Assembly (NCBI GenBank): GCA_037045535.1
Contig: JBAOHI010000014.1
Coordinates: 93,996 to 157,995, forward strand
Source of the DNA: Competibacter_A sp037045535
GTDB lineage: Bacteria > Pseudomonadota > Gammaproteobacteria > Competibacterales > Competibacteraceae
Direction of reading: 5' to 3'
Length of the DNA stretch: 64,000 nt
Numbering within the stretch: the stretch's first letter is position 1; the number at the start of each line of letters is the position of its first letter. The position numbers and the translations under genes are program-made. Below are positions 1 to 9,000 of the stretch, piece after piece. The notes beneath the pieces were generated by a model. It was given only the letters and a program-made list of their open reading frames with translations, was not told where the DNA came from and did not search any database.

Positions 1-196
1 CATCTTAACGATGGGATCGAAGCAAAAAGCTGACGGCGGCCACTAACAGTATCAAAATACTAATGGTGGCGCCGTCATTAACACCCACATGCACCCACAC
101 TGTGAAACGCAGTATCGCGCTGACAGTCTGAATATTGCCTGAATGCGATACGCGGATTCGGAGGAGGTGGAAGGTGCGGAGTGTCGGGACGAGGGT

Positions 197-1306
197 TTAA
201 GCGTCGCTGTCGAACGGGAGCCGTCCCAATAATTCCCGACCGATGAGGATCGCCCGCCAGCCGTGGAGCAGCCGGGAGTCTTCGCCGGCCAGCAAGCGTT
301 CCACGTCGCGTCGGCCAGCAATTTCGGACGGGGAAATACCATATTGGCTGGCTCGGCTCTCGATCAGTTTTAGCAGGCCGTCTACTCGCGCGGCCTGCCG
401 CGATGAGAGCCGTGGTTGACGCAGTTGGGTTGGCCACCGTTCCGGTGGCGCGGCGCGGGCGGCCGCGATGCGAGCTAGCAAGACTTCGCCATGTCGTTGC
501 CGGGTCGCGGGAGGCAGCTCGCGAATACTGTTCAACTGCTCCGGTGTTGCGGGCATTTGCCGGACCAGTTCGAGCAGCGCGGCATCGTCCAGAATCCAGC
601 GGCGCGGCCGGTCATGCTTGCTGGCTTGTTCCTCGCGCCAGGCCGCCAGCGCTTGCAGCACCGCTCGTTGCATGCCACCCAATCGCTGATGCTCACGGAC
701 CCGCTGCCAAGCGTTTTCCGGTTGCAGCCGATAGCGGTTTGGATCGGTCAATGCCTGAAAATCTTCGGTCAGCGCTTCCAGCCAGCCACGCTCCCGTAGC
801 ACTGCAAGCTGCCGATGGTAAATTTCTCCTAGATAGCGCACGTCGTCCGCCGCGTAGACCAGCCATTCCGAAGCAAGCGGCCGACGCCGCCAGTTCGCGC
901 GGGTGTGCGCTTTGGCGAGGGTGACGCCGAGTTGTTGTTGCACTAAGGCCGCGTAGCCAATCTGGCTGCCGCTGCCCAACACTGTGGCTGCCAGTTGAGT
1001 GTCGAAGATGGGAGCCGGCACAGCATCACGTAGGTGAAAAAATAGCTCCAGATCCTGATGGGCGGCGTGCAACACCTTGATAATGGCTGGGTTGTAGAGA
1101 AGATCTAACAACGGATCCAGCGAAGGCAGGGCCAGCGGATCAATGCAGGCGACTTGGCCGGGAACGGCGATTTGAATCAGACAGAGTTGTGGATAGAAGG
1201 TCTGTTCACGGATGAATTCCGTGTCCAGAGCCAGCCAGGTGGCATCGCGTAATCCGGCGCAAAAATCGGTGAGCGCGGGTTGATCAACGATGTAAAGATC
1301 ACTCAT
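197..1306 (-). CDS. rnd: Ribonuclease D
   Basis: A 369-aa 3'-5' exoribonuclease acting in tRNA 3'-end maturation. The DEDD nuclease fold opens with LALDTEF (D28 and E30 are metal ligands), continues with HAAHQDLELF, and closes with YAADDVRYL, the DEDD-y motif. An HRDC-like helical region follows from about residue 210. The open frame extends 83 codons further upstream, but the ATG at 1306 is preferred: the protein then begins just before the conserved nuclease domain and overlaps the moaC stop by four bases (ATGA), implying translational coupling. No frame damage is seen. Confidence 0.93.
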   Translation of the reverse strand: MSDLYIVDQPALTDFCAGLRDATWLALDTEFIREQTFYPQLCLIQIAVPGQVACIDPLALPSLDPLLDLLYNPAIIKVLHAAHQDLELFFHLRDAVPAPIFDTQLAATVLGSGSQIGYAALVQQQLGVTLAKAHTRANWRRRPLASEWLVYAADDVRYLGEIYHRQLAVLRERGWLEALTEDFQALTDPNRYRLQPENAWQRVREHQRLGGMQRAVLQALAAWREEQASKHDRPRRWILDDAALLELVRQMPATPEQLNSIRELPPATRQRHGEVLLARIAAARAAPPERWPTQLRQPRLSSRQAARVDGLLKLIESRASQYGISPSEIAGRRDVERLLAGEDSRLLHGWRAILIGRELLGRLPFDSDA

Positions 1307-1779
1307 GGCCGCCGCCAGGCGCCTGATTTTCCCCCGCTCTTTTCCAGAAGGCGAATCTCCGTCATCGTCATGCCCCGGTCCACTGCCTTGCACATATCGT
1401 AGATCGTCAGCAGCGCCACCTGGACCGCCGTCAGCGCCTCCATTTCCACACCGGTCCGCCCCTGCGTTTCCACGGTAGCCTGGCAGCGAACGGCGTTGTG
1501 TTCCGGTTGTGGTTCCAGATCCACCGATACCCGGGTCAGGGCCAGCGGATGACAAAGCGGGATCAGTTCGGCGGTGCGCTTGGCACCCATGATGCCGGCG
1601 ATGCGGGCAATGCCGAGCACGTCGCCCTTGGCGTGCGCACCGGCCACGATCCGATCCAGCGTGCCCGGTTGCATGTGAATCCAGCCTTCGGCGATCGCCA
1701 CTCGGCGAGTGACATCCTTGTCGCCCACATCCACCATGTGGGCCTCGCCAGCGGCGTCGAAGTGGCTCAGTTCGGCCAC
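1303..1779 (-). CDS. moaC: Cyclic pyranopterin monophosphate synthase (MoaC)
   Basis: A 158-aa enzyme of molybdenum-cofactor synthesis that forms cyclic pyranopterin monophosphate from the MoaA product. Family landmarks are present: KGDVLGIARIAGIMGAKRT, LIPLCHPL, GRTGVEMEALTAV and YDMCKAVDRGM. Length matches the usual ~160 aa. The start is GTG (minus-strand reading of CAC at 1777-1779) with AGGA just upstream. It lies 5 bp after the hppA stop and overlaps rnd by 4 bp, so hppA-moaC-rnd may be cotranscribed. No other moa gene is in the window. Confidence 0.95.
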   Translation of the reverse strand: MAELSHFDAAGEAHMVDVGDKDVTRRVAIAEGWIHMQPGTLDRIVAGAHAKGDVLGIARIAGIMGAKRTAELIPLCHPLALTRVSVDLEPQPEHNAVRCQATVETQGRTGVEMEALTAVQVALLTIYDMCKAVDRGMTMTEIRLLEKSGGKSGAWRRP

Positions 1780-1784
1780 GGATC

Positions 1785-3833
1785 CTACTTCATCGCCACC
1801 AGTAGCGGGACGATGAGCAACGCGACGATATTGATGATTTTAATCAGCGGATTGACTGCCGGACCGGCGGTATCCTTGTAGGGATCGCCGACGGTGTCGC
1901 CGGTCACCGCTGCCTTGTGCGCCTCGGAACCTTTGCCGCCGTGATGACCGTCTTCGATGTGCTTTTTGGCGTTATCCCAGGCACCGCCGCCGGCGGTCAT
2001 GGAGATCGCCACGAACAGGCCGGTGACGATGGTGCCCATCAGCAAGCCACCGAGCGCCTTCGGCCCTGCGTCGTGACCCATCAGCCACGCCATGCCGAAC
2101 GCGACCACGATCGGAGTCAGCACTGGCAGCAGCGAGGGCACGATCATTTCCTTGATCGCCGCCTTGGTCAGCAAGTCCACCGCCCGCGAATAGTCCGGTT
2201 TGGTGGTGCCTTCCATGATGCCGGCGATTTCCTGGAATTGCCGGCGCACTTCGCGCACCACCGCACCGGCGGCCCGGCCGACCGCTTCCATCGCCATCGC
2301 CCCGAACAAGAACGGGATCATGCCGCCGATGAACAGGCCGATGATCACCACCGGATCGGTCAGGGAGAAATCGACCTTGATGTGAGCGAGCTCCAGCTTG
2401 TGCTCGAAGTCGGCGAACAGCACCAGCGCGGCCAGCCCGGCCGAACCGATAGCGTAGCCCTTGGTGACCGCCTTGGTGGTGTTGCCCACCGCGTCCAGCG
2501 GGTCGGTGATGCCGCGAATCTTCTCGTCCATTTCCGCCATTTCGGCGATGCCGCCGGCGTTGTCGGTGATCGGCCCGTAGGCGTCCAGGGCGACGATGAT
2601 GCCGGCCATCGACAGCATGGCGGTGGCAGCGATGGCGATGCCGTACAAGCCCGCCCAAGAGTAGGCGAGGCCGATGCTGAGGCACACGGCGAGCACAGGC
2701 AGGGCGGTGGCCTTCATCGATACCGCCAGACCGGCGATGATGTTGGTGGCGTGGCCGGTGGTGCAGGCTTCGGCCAACTTGCGTACCGGGCTATATTCGG
2801 TCGCCGTGTAGTACTCGGTAACGACTACCATGGCGGCGGTCAAACCCAGTCCGACCAATGCCGAACCCCAGAGACCCCAAGTGTGTTCGCCACCCATCAA
2901 GATCCAGATGACGGGTAGAAAAGCCGCAGCGGAAATCCCGCCGGCCACCGCCAGTCCGCGGTACAGCGCGTTCATGATCTTCTCGCCTTCCCGGGCCTTG
3001 ACGAAACCGCAGCCGATAATCGAGGCGATGATCGACACACCGCCCATCACCAGCGGCAAGGCAACAGCGTTCTGGATCAATTCTCCGGTGAACACTAGGC
3101 TGCCTACCAACATGGTGGCGATGATGGTCACGGCATAGGTTTCGAACAGGTCGGCGGCCATGCCGGCGCAGTCGCCCACGTTGTCACCCACGTTGTCGGC
3201 GATGACGGCCGGGTTGCGCGGATCGTCCTCGGGAATGCCGGCTTCGACCTTGCCGACCAGATCGGCGCCGACATCCGCGCCCTTGGTGAAGATACCGCCG
3301 CCCAGACGGGCGAAGATCGAAATCAGCGAGCTGCCGAAGGCCAGGCCGACCAGCGGGCCGAGATCGGGAACGGCGCCGGCGGAGGCATAGAGCAACGCGT
3401 AATAACCGGCCACGCCGAGCAGACCGAGGCCAACCACTAACAGGCCGGTGATCGCGCCGCCGCGAAACGCGACTTCCAGCGCAGCGTTCAGTCCTTCGTG
3501 AGCAGCCTGGGCGGTGCGGACGTTGGCGCGCACCGAGACATACATGCCGATGTAACCGGCGATACCCGAGCAGGCCGCGCCGATCACGAAGCCAACGGCC
3601 GACAGCGTGCCCAAGGTGAATAGAATAATCACGCCGACGGCCACGCCGACGATAGCGATGGTGGTATATTGCCGATTTAGGTAGGCGCGGGCACCTTCCT
3701 GGACGGCGGCGGCGATTTCTTGCATCCGGGCATTGCCGGCGTCTTTCGCCAGCACCCAGTTGACCGATTGGACACCGTAAATCAGTGCTCCGACAGCGCA
3801 AAGTAACGCCAGGATTAAGCCTATCGTCGCCAT
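1785..3833 (-). CDS. hppA: K+-independent proton-translocating membrane pyrophosphatase
   Basis: A 682-aa polytopic enzyme that couples PPi hydrolysis to H+ pumping. The substrate site DVGADLVGKVE lies near residues 187-197, followed by the acidic PEDDPRNPAVIADNVGDNVGD stretch. The residue known to set potassium dependence is lysine here (K454 in GNTTKA), which places it in the K+-insensitive subfamily. That subfamily is normally H+-pumping; this is family knowledge, not a measurement. The ATG at 3833 has GGAGGAAA upstream, and the stop is TAG. It sits beside the soluble pyrophosphatase on the same strand, so two PPi-hydrolysing routes are encoded together. Confidence 0.96.
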   Translation of the reverse strand: MATIGLILALLCAVGALIYGVQSVNWVLAKDAGNARMQEIAAAVQEGARAYLNRQYTTIAIVGVAVGVIILFTLGTLSAVGFVIGAACSGIAGYIGMYVSVRANVRTAQAAHEGLNAALEVAFRGGAITGLLVVGLGLLGVAGYYALLYASAGAVPDLGPLVGLAFGSSLISIFARLGGGIFTKGADVGADLVGKVEAGIPEDDPRNPAVIADNVGDNVGDCAGMAADLFETYAVTIIATMLVGSLVFTGELIQNAVALPLVMGGVSIIASIIGCGFVKAREGEKIMNALYRGLAVAGGISAAAFLPVIWILMGGEHTWGLWGSALVGLGLTAAMVVVTEYYTATEYSPVRKLAEACTTGHATNIIAGLAVSMKATALPVLAVCLSIGLAYSWAGLYGIAIAATAMLSMAGIIVALDAYGPITDNAGGIAEMAEMDEKIRGITDPLDAVGNTTKAVTKGYAIGSAGLAALVLFADFEHKLELAHIKVDFSLTDPVVIIGLFIGGMIPFLFGAMAMEAVGRAAGAVVREVRRQFQEIAGIMEGTTKPDYSRAVDLLTKAAIKEMIVPSLLPVLTPIVVAFGMAWLMGHDAGPKALGGLLMGTIVTGLFVAISMTAGGGAWDNAKKHIEDGHHGGKGSEAHKAAVTGDTVGDPYKDTAGPAVNPLIKIINIVALLIVPLLVAMK

Positions 3834-4148
3834 GATGGATTTCCTCCACAGATTGATAGCATATTTTTTCTCCGAGTTATTGTGTGATGTTCATGAGATG
3901 GGTGTTCTCATGACCAGGATGGCCGATCCCGGTCCAAGTCCTAATCGGGTGCCACCTCCGAATCGCCGGGCCTAAAAACCCGAACCAGCATACCACGCTC
4001 CCTACTGAGAAGGGTCAAGAATGACCCCAGCAACTGGCGAGTTATTAGAAACCGCCAACCTCCCCGGGGAAATAACCAACCGTGCGGGTCCGGGGAAACC
4101 GCGCAAGGCTTAAATCGTCATTGGCCGTGCCAAGCCGGCCATATAAGT
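3834..4148. promoter_or_regulatory. 315-bp ppa-hppA intergenic region
   Basis: No gene is recognised here. Transcription of hppA (minus strand) should start inside it. Two hairpins stand out. A 7-bp perfect inverted repeat CATGAGA/TCTCATG occupies 3892-3912, about 60 nt upstream of the hppA start and so potentially in its leader or operator. GGGTCA-AGAA-TGACCC lies at 4012-4027, better placed to end ppa transcription. I cannot assign -35/-10 boxes with confidence. Confidence 0.4.
4012..4027 (-). terminator. Short hairpin downstream of ppa
   Basis: A perfect 6-bp stem with a 4-nt loop (GGGTCA/TGACCC). On the minus strand it is followed by CTTCTC, a weak pyrimidine tail. It lies about 120 nt past the ppa stop and could reduce read-through into hppA. 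Confidence 0.35.
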
Positions 4149-4682
4149 TTATTGTTGATTGTTGTACCGTTCCACGCTTCGCAAGATTTCGGCCTTGGCT
4201 TCTTCCAAACCGGCCCATCCGTGCAGTTCCACCCACTTGCCGGTATCGAGATCCTTGTAGTGTTGGAAGAAGTGAGCGATTTGATTCAGTTGCGCCTTGG
4301 CCATCTGTTCAACAGACTCAATATGGTCGTACAGGGCGCATTCCTGCTTAACAGGCACCGCCAGTAGCTTGGCGTCGCCACCGCCTTCGTCAGTCATTTT
4401 CAGTAATCCCAGCGGTCGGCAGCGCACCACGCAACCGCTGATTACTGGCAAGGGAGCAACCACCAGCACGTCCAGCGGGTCGCCGTCCTCGCACAGAGTC
4501 TGCGGGATATAACCGTAATTGCAGGGATAGTGCATCGCAGTGTTCATGAAGCGGTCCACGAACAGCGCCCCGGTCTCTTTGTCCACCTCGTACTTGACCG
4601 GGTCGGCGTGAGCCGGGATTTCGATAATGACGTTGAATTCGTCGGGGAGGAAGTGACCGGCACCTACTCGATCCAGAATCAT
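4149..4682 (-). CDS. ppa: Soluble inorganic pyrophosphatase, family I
   Basis: A 177-aa cytoplasmic Mg2+-dependent PPase, the same size as the E. coli enzyme. The core is clear: VIIEIPAHADPVKYEVDKE, FMNTAMHYPCNYGYIPQTL and the catalytic aspartate cluster DGDPLDVLV, then RCRPLGLLKMTDE and the C-terminal HFFQHYKDLDTGKWV. The ATG at 4682 gives the usual short N-terminus. It is divergent from adk, sharing a 214-bp intergenic region. Confidence 0.96.
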   Translation of the reverse strand: MILDRVGAGHFLPDEFNVIIEIPAHADPVKYEVDKETGALFVDRFMNTAMHYPCNYGYIPQTLCEDGDPLDVLVVAPLPVISGCVVRCRPLGLLKMTDEGGGDAKLLAVPVKQECALYDHIESVEQMAKAQLNQIAHFFQHYKDLDTGKWVELHGWAGLEEAKAEILRSVERYNNQQ

Positions 4683-4896
4683 GTTATGGCCCTTGATGCA
4701 GCGGTTAGGGAAGGGGTCTGTCGTCAGCGTGTCTATACTACAACAAGGCCGAACGCTTGACAGCGTGGCTCGTACACGCTGGCGCGATCGGTTCGCTGTT
4801 TGTTGCGGATACCGGGGGTTTGTGCAAAATTTATTTGACCACCACCGGGTTTTTGATCTTTTCCCACTTCACCCATCATTGAGAGTGATACCAATT
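4683..4896. promoter_or_regulatory. ppa/adk divergent promoter region
   Basis: 214 bp between the divergent ppa and adk starts, so it must hold promoters for both. No strong operator repeat was seen. An open frame continues upstream of adk through this region, but it lacks any resemblance to adenylate kinase and is not treated as coding. Confidence 0.4.
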
Positions 4897-5460
4897 ATGA
4901 GAATCGTTCTGTTAGGTGCCCCCGGCTCAGGCAAGGGAACCCAAACCGACTCCATTATCGAACGTCACGGTCTCTCCACGGTCGCCACCGGGGATTTGCT
5001 GCGTGCCGAGGTCGCCGCCGGCACCGAGCTTGGCCAGCGCGCCAAGCCATACATGGACGCCGGCGAGCTGGTGCCGTTCGACATCGTCCTGGGCATGATC
5101 GAAAACGGGCTGCGGACCCTTGCCAAGACCAACCCCAAGGGCTTCATGATGGACGGCTTCCCGCGCGATCTGGCCCAGGCCGAGGCGCTGGACAAATTGC
5201 TGGCTAAGATCAACCAGCCACTCGACCTGGTACTGTTCTTCGAGGTGGATTACGAGGAGATCGTTAAGCGTCTGCTGGGGCGTGGCCGCGCCGATGACAA
5301 CGAAGACACCATCCGCAACCGGCTACGGGTTTTCGAGGAGAAAACCGCACCGTTGATTGACTACTACACCAAGAAGGGCCTGCTGCGCACCGTCAAGGGA
5401 ACCGGTACCATCGAAGAAATCGGTCAGCGGATTCGGGCGGTGCTCGACGAGATCGCTTGA
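4897..5460 (+). CDS. adk: Adenylate kinase, short form
   Basis: A 187-aa nucleotide kinase interconverting ATP + AMP and 2 ADP. The P-loop GAPGSGKGT is at residues 7-15, the AMP site includes TGDLLRAEV and DGFPRDLAQAEAL, and the LID is the short type (GRGRADDNEDTIRNRL), without the Cys-rich insert of long forms. The frame is open for 72 codons upstream, but homology to the family starts exactly at this ATG. A strong hairpin follows the stop. Confidence 0.95.
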   Translation: MRIVLLGAPGSGKGTQTDSIIERHGLSTVATGDLLRAEVAAGTELGQRAKPYMDAGELVPFDIVLGMIENGLRTLAKTNPKGFMMDGFPRDLAQAEALDKLLAKINQPLDLVLFFEVDYEEIVKRLLGRGRADDNEDTIRNRLRVFEEKTAPLIDYYTKKGLLRTVKGTGTIEEIGQRIRAVLDEIA

Positions 5461-5486
5461 ACATAGCTCAATTTCCTGCGCACTAC

Positions 5487-5526
5487 GCCCCGAATCACTT
5501 CTTCATGGTTGGAGATGATTCGGGGC
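5487..5526 (+). terminator. Hairpin after adk
   Basis: 11-bp perfect arms (GCCCCGAATCA at 5487-5497, TGATTCGGGGC at 5516-5526) around an 18-nt loop, starting 26 nt after the adk stop. No T-tract follows, so it may stabilise the mRNA end rather than act as an intrinsic terminator. Confidence 0.55.
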
Positions 5527-5608
5527 TATGAATCGTGTTGGGAGATGGAGCTCGGCAATCTCCATACCAGCCGTTCCAGCCCGATGCACGCGACGGCGTG
5601 CATGTGCA

Positions 5609-5898
5609 GTCGACTACCGAGAAGTTCAGCTTGAGGATAAAAGCAGTTGTGTAGCAGAGTCTGGTTCTGGCCGATCTTCACTTTTCCAAACAGTCGATCA
5701 AAATCAGCCGCCCGCACCAGGTCGTAGTAGTTCTCCAGGGTGGACAGTCATAGACTCTTGCCGAACCGTTGCGGGTACAGGAACAGCAGTTGTTTACCAG
5801 TGTCCTCGATCAGTGGGATGCAAATCGGCGCGGTCGGCGTAAAAGTAGCCTTCATCGCTGATCGCCCGAAAGTCGGCCATGCCGTAGGGAAAACGCAT
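5609..5898 (-). pseudogene. Remnant of an AAA-ATPase-like (PF09820-type) protein
   Basis: The minus strand from the ATG at 5898 reads MRFPYGMADFRAISDEGYF, the typical N-terminus of the AAA-ATPase-like/DUF1703 family. After one frameshift near 5820 it continues with IPLIEDTGKQLLFLYPQRFG, a Walker-A-like KSL, an in-frame TGA, and LSTLENYYDLVRAADFDRLF. A second frameshift near 5640 is needed to reach ILKLNFSVVD, after which similarity ends. Two frameshifts, one nonsense codon and loss of the rest of the gene mean it is dead. It lies directly downstream of the Druantia-like genes on the same strand. Confidence 0.75.
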
Positions 5899-5948
5899 GA
5901 GTCAACGATCCTCATGAACACGGGTTGTTCGTTACAGATGACTCATGC
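5895..5948. repeat. 10-bp perfect inverted repeat upstream of the AAA-ATPase remnant
   Basis: GCATGAGTCA (5895-5904) and TGACTCATGC (5939-5948) are perfect inverted copies separated by 34 nt, and shorter AACGA/TCGTT arms lie just inside. It overlaps the start codon of the decayed gene. It could be its old operator or the end of a lost element. Confidence 0.5.
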
Positions 5949-6012
5949 ACCTTTAGAATCGCCTTTGTCTGGAATAATCCACCCTGCCATACCATGTTTG
6001 TGTCGGATACTA

Positions 6013-9000
6013 TTATCGCTGGCCACAATACCAGTAAGTTGGATAGTCCGCGTTCAGCGGTTCGATGATGATATTGGCGCCCCGCAATTTTCCGATCTGT
6101 CGCGCCACGTCGTGGTCGAAAGGAAAGTCGGGCCGCGCCCCGGACGCTGTACCCCAGTAGCCGAAGCCCTGATCCAAACGGATCGACCAATGTTCGCCGT
6201 TGCTCCAAGTCAACGCGAGTTCCCGAGCGTGGGGCAACGCGCGGGGAGTCGCCTCATGCCACGTGAAGGTCGGCCAGCTTTGCTGGAACCACTGTTCGAC
6301 CACCTGCTGGCGGTCGTTGCTGTCCCTCCAGTCGTGGAATATTCGTCGGGGCTGCTCGGTTCCTGAATGATTCAGCGTAGCGGTTTCCACTCGCACTTCG
6401 GTCGTCGGTGTCAAACCGCCGGAATAGCAGGCCAAACCCCGCAACAAACCGTGAAGCAGCAGCAGGGCGAGCGGCGAACGCAAATAGCGGTCGGTATAGC
6501 GCACGGACTTGAGAGGGGTGGCGGTATGCAGGCGCTCGGCCATGCGAGGCGACAGACGCTCGAACAACGTCCAGGCACGTTCGCCAAAATCCGCCGATGG
6601 GCCATCGAGTTCGCGGGTTATAGACAGGGCGATGAGGCCCGGCGTGGCTTGGCGTAAGTCGGCCAGGGCAAGTGGTCGCCAGGTATCGGGCAGGGATGGC
6701 AGCGGTTGCGCTTCAGCGACGCGCATGAAGGGGCCGCCGTGCTCTCCTCCGCCCCAAGCCGGGCAGGGAATCAGCGCGGTAGAATCGCGCGCTGCCCAGC
6801 GCACCCGCCGATTCGTGCTGCCCAGTTCCAGAATCAGCGGCAAATTCGAGGCTGCTACCGGATTCGAATCAGGAATGCGGTAAAGATCAGCGCCGGTATA
6901 GGCGGTTAGCGCCGCCAATTCATCGCGCTGGCTGGCGTTCAGAGCTTCCAAGGTGGCTGCCGGGGTCACTAGGCGCACGCAGGTTCCGGCCTGTTTCCAT
7001 CGCGTCAGATCGTCGCGCAACCGCCAGGCCAGCAGTTCCCAGTCCCGCGCCTCGCCGCCCAGGTAAACCCGCAGTTCGGTAGCATCTAGCGATTGCCCTT
7101 GACGGTTCAGCGCCAAGAGCAACGGTTCCATTTCCAGTTGGCTGTTGGCTCCGAAAGCCCGTAGCTCCTCTGGCAATTTCAAGGCAGCCAGCAAATCATC
7201 CGCCAGCAAGGCGATGGCGGCATGGCGGTCGAGATGTTCCCGGTGATGTTGGGTGTCGTGGGTTAGCAGGCAGCTTTGACAGGCGGCGTCGCAGTCGCGT
7301 GGGCATTCCAGCAACGCGCGGGCTTGGCGCAGCAGTTCGGGCAGGCGAGGGGCAGTTTGGCTGACATAGCCCGCGCCGCCGGTGGCCGTGTCGTAAAGAT
7401 ACAAGGAGTACATCGCTTCCTGGTTCTTCACGGCGCGGCTGGGCGCCGCCACTACCCCTACCTCGGCTTCCTCAATCCCCAGCGTCATGCACAAGGCGCG
7501 GCGCAATACCACCGCCAGAGTGTAAGCGGTTGTTTGGTCAATCGGCTTGCCGGCAAGGTCGCGGGGTTGCAATTCAAATACTTCGGTATGAGTTGCGATG
7601 CCCAGCCGCACTTCGCGCTGAATAGCCCAACTTGCCTCACGATTGCCAGGGCAGAGTTGTTCCTGATCATTGAGACGCCCACCGCGCAGGCGCTTGTGAA
7701 TCAGCGACTTTTGCTTTTCCACGTTCTCGACAAATGTCGTGGGCAACCGTCCATCGGGTAGCATTGAATCGGCCCGCCCACAACGCAGACACAGCGCGTA
7801 GCCCTTGCCATGCAAGCCATCGCTGTAGTGGAACAGCGAACCCCGCGCGGTCGTTCGATAGTAGCCCAGGACTGAATTGGGCAAGGGCATCCAGTCCGCG
7901 CCTTCGAGCGAAATCAGCGGATCGCGGACCGGGATATACTGCGGGAGAGTGATGTCGTTGTGGGGCTTGTCGCGGAGGTCCACGGCGAAACCGGCCGGCT
8001 GGATGTAGCGATAGCGGGCGAGCTTGCCAACCGCGCCGCAATGCGGACAGCGCTCTGGCAGGGTGAGCCGCGTTCCGTTGTGGCCGCACTTTCGGCAGCG
8101 CCAAGCCCAGCGTAGATTCTGAATTTCCGGTTCGGCCTCGGCTTCAGCCGGCATTTGCCAGTTCAAGGTCACACCGCCGCTGCGATAAACCCGCCCATCC
8201 AGCACGGTGTCGGTGCCCGGCGCGTAGTCGCGGATGGCGATGGTGAGGTGGCGACTGGGGTAACCCGCCCGGCGCGAGCGGTTGTCTTCGCGCTCGTTGC
8301 CACTGCTCTTCCGCTTCAAGTCCTCTATCGTCGTGGTGACGAACGGTACGACATCGGTGGGAAAGCCGTAGCCGGGCAGGAATCCCAGATTGGCCAATTC
8401 GCCCAGCAGATATTCGCCGCGCAGGCGCTGCAACTGAATAGCAATGGCCTGTTCGGGCTTGCTGTTGCCCTCGCGGGTCGCAACGGCCCTCTGCTGATCC
8501 AGCAGCGCATCCAGTTCCCGCCGCCAGCGTTCGGCAACCCGGCGCATGGCCTGGGCGGTGCGGGCCAGAAGGTACGCGGCAGACCGGCCCGCCAGCACGG
8601 TGCGATGGATCAGGGCGGCCAGCCCTTCGGCCATTGGGTCAGCGGATGGCGCTTCCTCACACCAGCCAGTGAAACGTTCCCAAGGTGCTGAAGTGGCTGC
8701 ATCGGTGGATTCAAAGAACCAGCCGGTGTGCAGGCGGCGAATATCGGGCGTGCGGTCGCGCAGAAAAGCAGCCAGCGCCAGGGCGTTGAGGTGGCGTTGC
8801 ACGATGGGTTCGCTTTGCAGGGCGACGCGCGGCAGACTGAGCCGGCTGACGAACGGCCAAAGCGGATTTTGGAACACCGCTTCCCCTTGGGGAGTGGCCT
8901 TGCACAGGGTAAAACTCAGGGCAGCGGTTTCACCCCGGCGTCCGGCGCGGCCGGCCCGTTGCAGGAAATTGGCGGGATGTGGTGGTACATTGTTCATGGC

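Noticed and set aside
1..196. Short reading frame downstream of rnd on the minus strand ending RSHR
   Set aside because: It has a hydrophobic core, but no credible start, ribosome-binding site or family; nothing is annotated in 1-196.
1972..2918. Long open frames antisense or out of frame to hppA
   Set aside because: Arg/His/Gly-rich shadows of a GC-rich gene with no family resemblance.
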